This document shows, piece by piece, positions 1-8,265 of a stretch of DNA of 57,778 bases. The position numbers and the translations under genes are program-made. The notes beneath the pieces are model-generated. The model did no database searches and was not told the DNA's origin. It saw only the letters and a program-made list of their open reading frames with translations. The stretch lies in NCBI GenBank assembly GCA_009837355.1, contig VXTR01000019.1, positions 1 through 57,778 of the forward strand, written 5' to 3'. This stretch comes from Chloroflexota bacterium (GTDB lineage: Bacteria > Chloroflexota > Dehalococcoidia > Lucifugimonadales > UBA3495). Numbering within the stretch: the stretch's first letter is position 1; each line of letters opens with the position of its first letter.

Positions 1-55
1 AGGCTTGCTCACAGTCTACACCCCAACCGGCATCCCGACTTTTGAGACAGGCTCA
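1..55. other. Possible insertion-sequence end at the left edge
   Basis: Read on the minus strand from position 55 leftward, the sequence starts TGAGCCTGTCTCAAAAG. This resembles the terminal repeats of several insertion sequence families. The same ten bases TGAGCCTGTC begin the non-homologous stretch at the right edge of the window (57725), followed by a similar CCCAGAAAA. I infer that the window is a contig that ends in copies of an insertion sequence. No transposase is visible here, so the identity is unproven. The ribosome binding site of the next gene begins immediately after it. Confidence 0.3.
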
Positions 56-68
56 GGAGGGGAGAACC

Positions 69-497
69 ATGTCAACGATTCCAGGGCTGGATAGACCCGC
101 CCCGGTCCCCAATGATCTGACCAGGCCCTTCTGGGACGCCTGCAACGAACGGCGGCTGGTCTTGCAGAACTGCACCGCCTGCCAGAGGCTGCACTATCCA
201 CCCACCCCGCGGTGCGATCAATGCGGCACAGCCGACAATTTCGAGTGGAAAGAGGTTGCAGGCAAAGGACACATCGACGTGTACATGGTGATACGCGACT
301 CCCGCATACGGGGGTTCCGGTCGGCCCAGCCCATTAACTTCGCGGTGATAACCCTGGATGAGGACCCGGGCATTAACTTCCTCTCCAACCTGCAGGGAAC
401 CCCGCCGGGCGAGGTTCCGGTGGGCGCTCCAGTGGAACTGATATTTGAGGAAACCGGCACGGGCCAATTGGTCCACGAGTGGCAGGTGGTCTCCTAG
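69..497 (+). CDS. Zn-ribbon domain-containing OB-fold protein (DUF35 family)
   Basis: A 142-aa protein. Residues 30-60 form a rubredoxin-like zinc ribbon with Cys35, Cys38, Cys49 and Cys52 (CTAC...CDQC). The rest is an OB fold of the DUF35 type. In this family the protein partners a thiolase-like enzyme: the zinc ribbon docks on the thiolase and the OB fold helps hold the acyl-CoA, as in acetoacetyl-CoA synthesis or the steroid side-chain aldolase Ltp2/ChsH2. The ATG at 69 is chosen because a ggagggg ribosome site precedes it; an upstream TTG at 42 lacks one. A thiolase-like gene follows 53 bp downstream, so the pair probably forms one complex. The acyl-CoA substrate cannot be read from the sequence. 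Confidence 0.85.
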   Translation: MSTIPGLDRPAPVPNDLTRPFWDACNERRLVLQNCTACQRLHYPPTPRCDQCGTADNFEWKEVAGKGHIDVYMVIRDSRIRGFRSAQPINFAVITLDEDPGINFLSNLQGTPPGEVPVGAPVELIFEETGTGQLVHEWQVVS

Positions 498-550
498 ACC
501 ACCGCATCCTGTAAACCAGGCCGACAACGCAGAGCGCAGGAGGGGTTCAA

Positions 551-1846
551 ATGGTCAGCGACAGGAGTTGGATGCGAGATCGGGAAGGCATGGGGCTGTG
601 GGAGCACCGGGGCAAGGTCGCCGTCGTCGGATGGGGCCAGTCCCACATTGATCGGCGCTGGGATGGCGTCACCATGGACCGCAGTTGCGGCGGATTGACC
701 AGGGAGGCGTGCCTCAAGGCCATCGCGGACGCTGGCCTGTCCCTGGACGACATTGACGGGCTTATCACCAGCGCGGAGACCCGCGCCGAGCAGACCTGGG
801 CGCCGCGCCCCTACTTCGACCCGCCCTACGACACCGAAGACGGCCTGACCTTCGCGTCGGCAGAGTGGATAGAACGGGAAATAGGGCTCAAGAACGTAAA
901 GTATCGCAAGTCAGATGCGCCCTACATCGGCCCCATGATGGGCCTGGCTGCCCAGGCAGTGGGCGACGGCCTGTGCGAAACCGCCCTCGTCTGGTACCCC
1001 ATGGTCAACCTTTCGGGGAGGTACGGGCATAACAATCCGCAGAACAACAACCCGGAGGCTCCTGGTCCCAGCGCTTTCACCCTCCCGTGGGGCTACCAGA
1101 ACGGCGCCATGTTCAACAACCTGGTGATCTTCCAGCAGTACTGCAAGAAGTACGGCAAGTCCCACGACGGGCTGGCCGACCTCTGCCTCAACCTGCGCCG
1201 AAACGGCCTGCTGACCCCCTGGAGCTACTACGCCCTCCACGAGCCGTATCAGCTCACACGTGAGGACTACCTGAACGGGCGTGTGATTGAGGAGCCGCTG
1301 GTCATCTACGACTGTGACCGGCCGGTCAATACCTGCGCCGCCTTCATCTTTACCACCGCAGAACGCGCCAAAGACCTCCGGCAAAAGCCGGTGTACGTCC
1401 TCAATCACGCCCAAACCGGGGGCCGCGGCCGCAGCACCATGTCAACGCTGGAAGAACACCAGGAGGCCGTCGCCAGCCTGGCGCGGAGGATGTGGGAAGG
1501 TTCCGGCCTGGGTCCCGATGATGTTGACATCTTCAACCCCTACGACGGCTATCTGACCTTCACCCAGCAATTCCTGGAGGGCTTCCAGTGGCACGGCGTC
1601 AAGTGGGGCGAAGCCCACGACTTCTACGCTGAGGACATTCGGGTGGAAGGGCCGCATCCCTTCCTGTCCAGTGGCGGCAATAATGGAACGGGCCGAACGC
1701 GGTCCTGCCTTTTCTCCGATAGCCTGGAGCAACTCCGCGGCACGGCGGGAGCGCGTCAAGTAACGGTCAAGGCCGACACGGCTCTGGCCGGCTGCAATAC
1801 TCCCGACAGCAACGGCTTCCTCATGTTGAGCAAGCACCCCAGCTGA
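551..1846 (+). CDS. Thiolase-like (SCP2/Ltp2-type) acyl-CoA enzyme
   Basis: A 431-aa thiolase-superfamily protein preceded by ggagggg (537-543). The N-terminal part shows KVAVVGWGQS and the ADAGLSLDDIDGLIT helix-strand typical of thiolases. GDGLCETALVW lies around residue 140. The C-terminal half holds NPYDGYLTF and a glycine-rich stretch FLSSGGNNGTGRTR. Canonical thiolases carry GHPLGATG there; the histidine position reads asparagine here, which points to the lipid-transfer/aldolase-type branch rather than a degradative thiolase. It sits directly after a DUF35 gene and probably acts with that protein on an acyl-CoA substrate. Which reaction (condensation, thiolysis or retro-aldol cleavage) cannot be settled from the sequence. 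Confidence 0.8.
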   Translation: MVSDRSWMRDREGMGLWEHRGKVAVVGWGQSHIDRRWDGVTMDRSCGGLTREACLKAIADAGLSLDDIDGLITSAETRAEQTWAPRPYFDPPYDTEDGLTFASAEWIEREIGLKNVKYRKSDAPYIGPMMGLAAQAVGDGLCETALVWYPMVNLSGRYGHNNPQNNNPEAPGPSAFTLPWGYQNGAMFNNLVIFQQYCKKYGKSHDGLADLCLNLRRNGLLTPWSYYALHEPYQLTREDYLNGRVIEEPLVIYDCDRPVNTCAAFIFTTAERAKDLRQKPVYVLNHAQTGGRGRSTMSTLEEHQEAVASLARRMWEGSGLGPDDVDIFNPYDGYLTFTQQFLEGFQWHGVKWGEAHDFYAEDIRVEGPHPFLSSGGNNGTGRTRSCLFSDSLEQLRGTAGARQVTVKADTALAGCNTPDSNGFLMLSKHPS

Positions 1847-1849
1847 CCG

Positions 1850-3031
1850 TCAGCCCGGCTTCCCCGAACCATCGCCGTCAAACCCCAACAGCTCAGCGCC
1901 CGGTTCGATCTCCCTGGTCTGGGCCAGCACGTTGAAGTCGCCGTATTCGTCCGGGTCCACCAGGGTCATCATGGCGATGCGGCGCAGTTCCCTTCGGGCA
2001 GCCGTGTGTCCCCCAGGCTGCTGGGCGTCGAGTATCGAGTGGAAGCCGAGGTTGGCCAGGAACCGGCTCTGCGTGGCACAGCCGACTGTTGCCAGCCCGC
2101 GGACTTCGCCCAGCCGCTTCAGGGACGTGAAGTCCACCTGGCAGGTGATGTCCTGCTCCCCCACGTTCCGGTACGGGTCGTCGCTGACGTCGTGCCGGTA
2201 GTGGCAGACCAAGGTGCCCTGAGCGTTGTGCGGCGAGTAGAGGTCAGTGGCCGGTTGGCCGTAGTCGATAGTGAGAACAAACCCGCGGTCTAGTGAAGCG
2301 GAAACCTGGTCAACCCAGTCCTCCATCGCTAAATTCACCTCTCCTTGGTATCCTTCGGGCAAGGATAAGCCCAGGACGGCAAGCCTCTTTTCGATGTGGG
2401 GTGTTGACGGCTCAGCGAGCGTTTCCGTGAGCTTCTCGGCAACCAGTGTAACATACACCTCCTTGACCCTTCCGTCCTGGATGCGGAACCGATGGACGGG
2501 AAAGTTGTCGATCAGCTCGTTGGACAGGATGCAACCGGCAACGTTTCGGAATGCCCCGAGTCCAGCGGTTTTCACTCTTTGGATTCTTGAGGCCGCGTCC
2601 GGCCGGCCCGGGGACGTGGGATGGGTGATCCCGGCGCAGCGGTTCAGGCTATGGTCGTCTGATTCGGGCCAGCCAGGCTCGTAGTCAGCGCAAACGTAGT
2701 AGAGGGCCTCGGCGAATCGTGGAGTTTCCCGGCGGCAGGCTGCGACAATGGATTGAGCGAGGACGCCATCCCCGGAACCCGCCTCAATCACGTGGAAAAC
2801 GGACGGGTTACCAAGGATGTTCCACATCTGCTCCAGTTGCCGAGCGACCAGCGCGCCAAACACCGGGTGCATCGTGGGGGATGTCCCGAAATGGGCGCTG
2901 ATTCGATCCCGCCGACCGGAGTAAAAGCCTCCGTTGGGCGAGTACAGGCAGGTCTGCATGAACTGGGCAAACGTGATCTGCCCGTGTTTTTGAATCAGCT
3001 CCCTGATCTCCTGTTCAACCGCCGAAGGCAA
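1850..3031 (-). CDS. MidA/NDUFAF7-family SAM-dependent methyltransferase
   Basis: A class I methyltransferase of the COG1565 (MidA) family, about 393 aa. Early residues show ITFAQFMQTCLYSPNGGFY, the family N-terminal signature. The SAM-binding loop reads EAGSGDGVLAQ, and ILSNELIDNFPVHRF matches the NELxDxxPV motif. In mitochondria this family methylates an arginine of a complex I subunit; the bacterial target is unknown. No ATG precedes the conserved N-terminus. I place the start at TTG 3031, five bases after the stop of the upstream NHL gene and behind a short aggg; a longer reading would overlap that gene. It is co-transcribed with the NHL gene. Confidence 0.8.
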   Translation of the reverse strand: MPSAVEQEIRELIQKHGQITFAQFMQTCLYSPNGGFYSGRRDRISAHFGTSPTMHPVFGALVARQLEQMWNILGNPSVFHVIEAGSGDGVLAQSIVAACRRETPRFAEALYYVCADYEPGWPESDDHSLNRCAGITHPTSPGRPDAASRIQRVKTAGLGAFRNVAGCILSNELIDNFPVHRFRIQDGRVKEVYVTLVAEKLTETLAEPSTPHIEKRLAVLGLSLPEGYQGEVNLAMEDWVDQVSASLDRGFVLTIDYGQPATDLYSPHNAQGTLVCHYRHDVSDDPYRNVGEQDITCQVDFTSLKRLGEVRGLATVGCATQSRFLANLGFHSILDAQQPGGHTAARRELRRIAMMTLVDPDEYGDFNVLAQTREIEPGAELLGFDGDGSGKPG

Positions 3032-3036
3032 CCCTA

Positions 3037-3918
3037 TCAGCCCTGGCGAACGAACTTGTCGATGCCCGTGCCGTCGCTGAGCCCAACGTAGATGTCGCCG
3101 CGGGAGTCCACCCAGCTGCCGTGGCCGGGGCCCCGGCAATCAAAGCGGGACAATACGTTTCCGGAAGTGTCCAGCACGCTCACCCTGGCCGACGAATCGT
3201 TGACGCTGCCCTCGCTGACCACCAGGTTCCCCTCGCTGTCCACCGAGATGTCCATGGGCCGCTGGATGTCGTCCCAGATAGTGATGAACTCGCCGTCCAG
3301 GCTGAAGAGCTGCATCCGGTGATTTTCCCGGTCGCAAAGGAAAACGGTGTCGTTGTGGATCAAAAGGCTGTGAGGAAGGTGGAAGTGCCCCGGCGCGCTC
3401 TTCCCAGGTTCGCCCCAGGACTGCTTGAGTTGACCGTCCCAACTGAACCGGTGGACCCTGGCGTTGCGGTATCCGTCGGCCACGTACAGGTCGCCCGACG
3501 GAGCCGGGACCAGTTCGGCGGGGTAGTTGAAGGGGCCGGCGGAACGCGGGCACAAGTCGCCCGGGTTCTCGCAGCCGGTGTCGGAATGGACGCCGTGGCG
3601 CCCCAGCATCTGTATCGGCTTGCCGTCGATGGTGTACACCAGGCACACGGAGTTGTCCCGGTCGGTCAGGTAAACCGTGTCGTCGCCGTCGATGTAGATG
3701 CCGTGGGCGAAGGTGAAGGCGCCGTTGCCCCAGCTGTCCAGCAGGTTGCCATCGCGGTCGAAGATGAGGATGGGCGGGTCCTTGCGCTGGAAGGCGAACA
3801 CACGATCCTGGGAGTCGGTTGCGATGGCGCTGACCATGGCGAAGGTATCGCCCCCGGGCAGCTTGGCCCAGTTCTCAATCACTTCATAGGTGTACTTTCC
3901 GCTTCCTACCGTCGTCAT
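3037..3918 (-). CDS. NHL-repeat beta-propeller protein (copy 1)
   Basis: A 293-aa protein made of NHL repeats forming a six-bladed propeller. Repeated blade motifs include VFAFQRKDPPILIFDRDGN, VYLTDRDNSV, LYVADGYRNARVHRF and VFLCDRENHRMQLFSLDGE. The arrangement resembles peptidyl-alpha-hydroxyglycine amidating lyase and related NHL hydrolases. No signal peptide is visible, so it is probably cytoplasmic. A clear ribosome site aaaggagg precedes ATG 3918. A paralogue at 6740-7633 shares the start TVGxGKYTYE and the same repeat order. It is the first gene of a two-gene unit with the MidA-like methyltransferase. Substrate unknown. Confidence 0.8.
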   Translation of the reverse strand: MTTVGSGKYTYEVIENWAKLPGGDTFAMVSAIATDSQDRVFAFQRKDPPILIFDRDGNLLDSWGNGAFTFAHGIYIDGDDTVYLTDRDNSVCLVYTIDGKPIQMLGRHGVHSDTGCENPGDLCPRSAGPFNYPAELVPAPSGDLYVADGYRNARVHRFSWDGQLKQSWGEPGKSAPGHFHLPHSLLIHNDTVFLCDRENHRMQLFSLDGEFITIWDDIQRPMDISVDSEGNLVVSEGSVNDSSARVSVLDTSGNVLSRFDCRGPGHGSWVDSRGDIYVGLSDGTGIDKFVRQG

Positions 3919-4104
3919 TATTCTGGCCTCCTTTTGCCTTGGTCGGAATCTTCCTGGTTGACGCCGCTATTGTAACGCGGGAAACGCTTTAACGAGACCA
4001 CCTTGCCCCCGCAGAATTGCGCGGGCGGCATCGGTCCGTGTCATCGCCGCCGAAGCGCCGCGTGCCATATAATGGCGCCGGCAGATACAAGCGAGGTGAA
4101 CGCT

Positions 4105-4518
4105 ATGGCGAATTTGCAACGGACGGCGATAATCAGCGACCGGGCTCCGCAACCCCTAGGAGCCTATTCGGTCGGAATGTCGGTAAATGCCGGGAAACTC
4201 ATCTACGTGGCGGGACAGGTTGGTGTTGACCTTTCGGGCGCCCTGGTAGGCCCCGGCGATGCCGCGGCCCAGACGCGCCAGGTTTTTCAGAACATTGGCG
4301 GTGTCTTGGAGTCGGCCGGCGCCGGGTTCGACAACGTAGTGGAATTCACGACCTACGTAGTCGGGCGCGACGCGGTGCAAGGCTTCATCGATGGCAGAAA
4401 CCAGGTCTTCCCGGAGATATTCCCCAACGGCGACTATCCGCCCAACACCCTGCTGGTGATCGACGGCCTGGTCCGTGAGGAATTCCTGGTGGAAATCAAG
4501 GCAGTGGCTGCTCTATAG
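4105..4518 (+). CDS. RidA (YjgF/YER057c/UK114) family protein, divergent
   Basis: A 137-aa protein with the Rid fold: SDRAPQPLGAYSVGMSVNAG near the start, IYVAGQVGVD in the middle and NTLLVIDGLVREEFLVEIKA at the end. True RidA enamine/imine deaminases use a catalytic arginine in the PxR segment near the C-terminus. Here the segment reads PPNTLL and the arginine is missing, so imine hydrolysis by the known mechanism is unlikely and it belongs to another Rid subgroup. ATG 4105 follows gcgaggtg; an upstream GTG-type extension lacks a ribosome site. A TATAAT box lies at 4068-4073 without a clear -35. Confidence 0.85.
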   Translation: MANLQRTAIISDRAPQPLGAYSVGMSVNAGKLIYVAGQVGVDLSGALVGPGDAAAQTRQVFQNIGGVLESAGAGFDNVVEFTTYVVGRDAVQGFIDGRNQVFPEIFPNGDYPPNTLLVIDGLVREEFLVEIKAVAAL

Positions 4519-4522
4519 ATTC

Positions 4523-5623
4523 TCAGAAGTCCGGTTGCGGCGGCGCTCCCCAGCCCTGGGGGATGTTGACCAGGTTCGACTCCAGGTCCTGAACGGAGGT
4601 CTGGCCGCAGTAAGCCATGGCCCGGTCAATTTCCTCCCGGAGCAGTTCCAGGACCCCGTGGACGCCCTCGGCTCCGTTGACGGCCAGCCCCCAGTAGAGG
4701 GGACGCCCGATGCCAACGGCTCTGGCGCCCAGGGCCAGCGCCTTGACCACGTCGCTGCCGCGGCGGACGCCGGAGTCAACGTACACTTCGCAATTGCCCT
4801 TGACGGCATCGACGACCTCGGGCAGCATCTCGATTGCGCCCATAGTCATGTCGAGCTGGCGTCCGCCGTGGGTGGATACCAGTATGCCGTCCACACCGCT
4901 TTCGGCGGCGATATGGGCGTCTTCGGCGGTGCGGATGCCTTTGAGCACCAAGGGCAGGCCGGTGAGGTTGCGGAGCCATTCCAGCTCCTGCCAGGTGAGA
5001 GGAGCGGTGCGGTTGACGTTCCAGCCGACGGACTCGTCGGTGCCGCGCAGCACGTTCTCCGGCTTGTTGACGCCACGGAAGTTGCCTTGCTCGAAGTTCC
5101 GGTCGTACCGGTTGCGCAGGTCGCGCTCCTTGGGGCTGGGCGTGGGGGTGTCCACCGTCAGGGTGATGGCCTTGAACCCGGCCTCTTCGGCACGGCGGAC
5201 CAGCATTTCGGTGAGGTCGTAACCCCGGTGGTAGAGCTGGAAGAAGAGGGGGCTGGTGGCTTCCTCAGCGACCTCTTCCATGCTGCAGTTGGAGCCGGTG
5301 CTGAGCATCATCAGGGTGTTGGACATACTTGCGCCGCGGGCGGTGGCCACTTCGCCCTCGGGATGGGCCCGGTGATGGGAACCGGCGGGGCAGACAAACA
5401 CCGGCATACTGAGTTCATTGCCCAGCATGGTGGTGGACAGGTCTCGCTCCGTGATGTCGCGGAGGAACCTGGGGCGCAGGGTCAGTTCCTCGAAGGCGGC
5501 GCGGTTGCGCCGGGTGGTGAACATATCCATAGCGCCGGCGTCGATGGTGTCCCAATCGTCGTGGGGCAGCGCCAGCCTGGCGCGGTCCTCGTAGTCGTAG
5601 AGGTTAATAGGGTCGAGTCGCAT
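4523..5623 (-). CDS. FMN-dependent alpha-hydroxy-acid oxidase/dehydrogenase
   Basis: A 366-aa TIM-barrel flavoenzyme of the glycolate oxidase / lactate dehydrogenase family. MPVFVCPAGSHHRAHPEGE binds FMN near residue 85. FFQLYHRGYD, ITLTVDTPTP and LPLVLKGI (lysine contacting N1 of FMN) follow. The active-site signature reads STHGGRQLD, with the catalytic histidine and arginine kept but Thr in place of the usual Asn. VDSGVRRGSDVVKALALGA and GRPLYWGLAVNG bind the phosphate. It oxidises a 2-hydroxy acid to a 2-oxo acid; the acceptor is not known. The start at ATG 5623 follows gggaggtcaag. It is the last gene of the five-gene selenoprotein operon. Confidence 0.88.
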   Translation of the reverse strand: MRLDPINLYDYEDRARLALPHDDWDTIDAGAMDMFTTRRNRAAFEELTLRPRFLRDITERDLSTTMLGNELSMPVFVCPAGSHHRAHPEGEVATARGASMSNTLMMLSTGSNCSMEEVAEEATSPLFFQLYHRGYDLTEMLVRRAEEAGFKAITLTVDTPTPSPKERDLRNRYDRNFEQGNFRGVNKPENVLRGTDESVGWNVNRTAPLTWQELEWLRNLTGLPLVLKGIRTAEDAHIAAESGVDGILVSTHGGRQLDMTMGAIEMLPEVVDAVKGNCEVYVDSGVRRGSDVVKALALGARAVGIGRPLYWGLAVNGAEGVHGVLELLREEIDRAMAYCGQTSVQDLESNLVNIPQGWGAPPQPDF

Positions 5624-5699
5624 CTTGACCTCCCTGAGTAGAGTTGACAACGGGCATACTTTACGGCCTGGAGCGGCTGCGGGCAAGTCTCGTTGGAAA

Positions 5700-6713
5700 C
5701 TACAGGGTGTGCACCGCCGGTATGACCTCACGGCCCACCAGGTCAATATGCTCCAGCACCTCGGCCTGGGACATTTCCGGGTAGAACAGCCGCAGCGCCA
5801 CGTCGGTGAACCCCATTTCGTGGTAGGCGGCAATCTGCTCGATGCACTCCTCGGGGCTGCCTACCAGGAAAGTGTCGTCCATCAGCGTTTCCAGGTCGCC
5901 GGTTACCTTGCGGGTCAGCTCGTGGTCGGCGCCGTGGAGACCGTGCTGGGCGTACACCTCATACTTCCTGGCGAGCTTATCTTTGGCCCGCTCCAGCGCC
6001 TCCTCATGGGTCGGAGCGCAGAAGAACTCGCGGACGATGACCATGTCCTCCGGCACGTCGTGGCCGCTCTCCTCAAGGGTCTGATGGTACAGGGATATCT
6101 GGCGCCGGATGGTGGCGTTGGACTGGGCGGGGCCGACGTAGAAAATGTCGCCGCTCCGGCCGACCCGGCGCACCGCCGGATCGCTCATCGCGGCCTGCCA
6201 GATCTTGGGGTGGGGCTGCTGGTAGGGCCGGGCGGTGGGCCGCGCTCCGGTAACGTGATAGTAGCGTCCATGGTGGGTTACCTCGTCGTCGCTCCACAGC
6301 CGTCGCATCAGGCCGAGGGCTTCGGTGCAGCGGGCGCCGCGCTGGGACATCCTCGTTCCGAAGGCTTCAAACTCCTCCGGGCGGTAGCCCAACCCGATAC
6401 CGAGGATGAAGCGTCCTTCGGCGATGTGGTCGAGGGTCGCGGCCTGCTCAGCCACGTCCACCGGATTCAGCAGCGGCAGCAGCAGGACCGAGGTTGCCAG
6501 GGTCATGTTGCCCGGCTCGGCGGCAAGGCGCGCCAGCACCGGCCAGGGCTGGAAGTGCTGGAAGGGGTCGATCAGGTAGTGATGACCCCAGCAGTAGATG
6601 TCAAATCCGGCGTCGCGGGAGGCGCGGAACTGCTCCAGGTGGTTTTGCCACTGCTGCTGATGGTCGATGCTGTCCCGCTGCACCACATGACCGACCTGGT
6701 AACCAACGCGCAT
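5700..6713 (-). CDS. Luciferase-like (LLM class) flavin-dependent oxidoreductase
   Basis: A 337-aa protein of the bacterial luciferase-like monooxygenase family (FMN or F420 cofactor). The N-terminal TIM barrel shows LATSVLLLPLLNPVDVAEQA, then ATLDHIAEGRFILGIGLGYR, both characteristic. DDTFLVGSPEECIEQIAAY near residue 280 is the usual C-terminal signature. Members add oxygen to, or transfer hydride to, diverse small organic molecules. Two other paralogues sit at 25287-26249 and 53039-53917. It lies in the operon with an NHL protein (26 bp upstream) and the hydroxy-acid oxidase (76 bp downstream), which suggests a shared catabolic pathway. The cofactor and substrate cannot be told apart from sequence alone. 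Confidence 0.85.
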   Translation of the reverse strand: MRVGYQVGHVVQRDSIDHQQQWQNHLEQFRASRDAGFDIYCWGHHYLIDPFQHFQPWPVLARLAAEPGNMTLATSVLLLPLLNPVDVAEQAATLDHIAEGRFILGIGLGYRPEEFEAFGTRMSQRGARCTEALGLMRRLWSDDEVTHHGRYYHVTGARPTARPYQQPHPKIWQAAMSDPAVRRVGRSGDIFYVGPAQSNATIRRQISLYHQTLEESGHDVPEDMVIVREFFCAPTHEEALERAKDKLARKYEVYAQHGLHGADHELTRKVTGDLETLMDDTFLVGSPEECIEQIAAYHEMGFTDVALRLFYPEMSQAEVLEHIDLVGREVIPAVHTL

Positions 6714-6739
6714 AGCGTCACCCTTACGCAGACCGGGCT

Positions 6740-7633
6740 CTACCCTCCAACGTGGCGGTACTTGATGAGCCGCTCGCCTTCGAGGTTCTGGTTGACGTAG
6801 ATGTCGCCATGGGAATCGACCCAGACGGCGTGGGCGCCGTTGCCCCAGCCGGCGTCGGAGGGACTGCCCCAGCGGGCCAGGACGTTGCCGTTGATGTCCA
6901 GGATGGACATGAAACCGTCCAGTTCCGGCACGTACACTGCTTCGTCATCGTCAATGTAGATGTCGCAGGGTCGGGCCAGGTTCGGCCACTGCTCCAGGAA
7001 GTTGCCCTCGGCGTCGAAAATCTGCATCCGGTTATTCTCGCGGTCGGCCACGAACACCCGCCCGTCCGTATGCACCCAGACCCCGTGGGGGACGTGGAAC
7101 TCGCCGGGGCCGGTCTTGCCGGGCGCGCCCCAGGAGTCCACCAGCTGGCCGTCGGGGGTGAACCGGTGCACGCGGGCGTTGCCGTAGCCGTCGGAGATGT
7201 ACAGCAGACCGTCCGGGGAGATGGCGATGTCGCTGGGGCGGTTGAACGGGCCGGCCGCGCGGAGGGCAGGGTCGCTGTAGTTGCCCGACCAGCCGGTGTC
7301 CGAGGGCTGATCCCACTGGCCCATAGTCATCAGAAGGTTGCCGCTGGGGTCGTACTTGAGGACGACATGGCTGTTCTTGACCGGCAGGTAGAGGTTCTCG
7401 TCCCCGTCGATGAACATGCCGTGGGCATCGGTGAGCACACCCTCGCCCCATGAGGCGAGGTAGTTGCCGTCCCGGTCCAGGACAATCAGCGGGTGTTCGC
7501 CCCGGTTGAAGAGATACACCCGGTCCTGGGAGTCGGTGACGATGGCCGTCTGCCCCAGCGTCCATCCTTCAGGCAGCTTCTCCCAGTTCTCGACCCGCTC
7601 ATAGGTGTACTTGCCATTGCCGACGGTTGCCAT
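6740..7633 (-). CDS. NHL-repeat beta-propeller protein (copy 2)
   Basis: A 297-aa NHL propeller, paralogous to 3037-3918. Blades are marked by VYLFNRGEHPLIVLDRDGN, LYISDGYGNARVHRFTPDG and VFVADRENNRMQIFDAEGN. The two copies share a nearly identical opening (TVGxGKYTYE...ENWxKLPxG) and DTGxxxxxxDPxxRxxGPFN loops. No export signal is seen. The start ATG 7633 has a gagagga ribosome site. It lies between the UGSC selenoprotein gene and a luciferase-like gene in one operon. Related NHL proteins include lactonases and amidating lyases, but no catalytic set is evident enough to assign a reaction. Confidence 0.8.
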   Translation of the reverse strand: MATVGNGKYTYERVENWEKLPEGWTLGQTAIVTDSQDRVYLFNRGEHPLIVLDRDGNYLASWGEGVLTDAHGMFIDGDENLYLPVKNSHVVLKYDPSGNLLMTMGQWDQPSDTGWSGNYSDPALRAAGPFNRPSDIAISPDGLLYISDGYGNARVHRFTPDGQLVDSWGAPGKTGPGEFHVPHGVWVHTDGRVFVADRENNRMQIFDAEGNFLEQWPNLARPCDIYIDDDEAVYVPELDGFMSILDINGNVLARWGSPSDAGWGNGAHAVWVDSHGDIYVNQNLEGERLIKYRHVGG

Positions 7634-7685
7634 TCGTCCTCTCTCGCTCGCGCCCGGTGAACCGGGAGACAGCTTGTTGGTCGCT

Positions 7686-8243
7686 TTAGTAAGTGGTCAG
7701 GGTGTCGATGACTGCCTGTTCCAGCTCGCCGGCGCGGACTGAGACCTGGTCGGGCGTCAGGCCGCCCAGGGGGTGAGGAATGCCCAGGGGGTGGAAGTCG
7801 CCGCGGCCGAAGGTGCGGGCGTGGCGGAAGGCGGAGTTCAGGAACGGGTCGGTGCAGAGCACCACCGTGGGGATGCCGAGGTTTTCCAGGGTCATTGCGT
7901 CGTGCACACTGCACGCGGTGCAGGACCCTCAATCCGCAATGGCGGTAACCACGAAGTCGCATCGCTGGGAAAGGTCGGTGATGATGTCATCGGTGGCCGG
8001 CCGGGAATAGACGAACTTGTCCACGGCGATGATGTCGCCCAGTTCCAGGTCTTTGGCCATACGCTCGCCGATGTTGCGCAACAGGAGGTCGGCGTTGGCC
8101 TTGCGGTTGCCCAGAAAGCCGCCCACCTTGTCGTGCAGCGTGTCCAAACGGGGCGCGGCCCGCCAGCGGGAGGCGGCATCCGGGTCGATGGGCAGGGCCA
8201 GGCCCAGTTCCTGCATTCGTTCCTGGTAGTTCGTTACAGTCAT
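7686..8243 (-). CDS. UGSC-family selenoprotein (in-frame UGA read as selenocysteine)
   Basis: A 185-aa protein interrupted by a single in-frame TGA at 7929-7931, codon 105. Reading through gives TAIAD-U-GSCTACSVHDAMT, the signature of the UGSC (seleno)protein family, and the homology continues on both sides: GGFLGNRKANADLLL upstream, LGIPTVVLCTDPF downstream. The U/C-x-x-C redox motif resembles the selenocysteine site of glycine/betaine reductase protein B. Directly after the UGA the transcript can fold: GGGTC at +1 to +5 pairs with GACCC at +36 to +40, and GTGCA-GTG-TGCAC puts a GU-containing apical loop at +20 to +22, where bacterial SECIS loops sit. Start ATG 8243 has gaggt upstream. selA, selB, selC and selD are not in the window. 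Confidence 0.87.
7886..7928 (-). promoter_or_regulatory. Candidate bacterial SECIS hairpin
   Basis: The 42 nt immediately after the UGA codon contain a 5-bp outer stem (GGGTC/GACCC) and an inner hairpin GTGCA-GTG-TGCAC whose loop starts 20 nt after the UGA. An alternative inner pairing, CTGCAC-CGC-GTGCAG, competes with it. Bacterial SECIS elements lie within the coding region just 3' of the UGA and are bound by SelB through a small GU-containing loop. The folding is by eye and not energy-calculated. Confidence 0.55.
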
Positions 8244-8265
8244 GGTTACCTCTGCAATTTTCGGA

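Noticed and set aside
1850-3139. MidA start at 3139
   Set aside because: The first 36 residues would be encoded inside the NHL gene and are Arg/Pro-rich without homology. TTG 3031 keeps the conserved N-terminus.
7929-7931. The TGA as a true stop making two genes
   Set aside because: The family motif and homology continue without a break across it, and the second part has no ribosome site or own domain.
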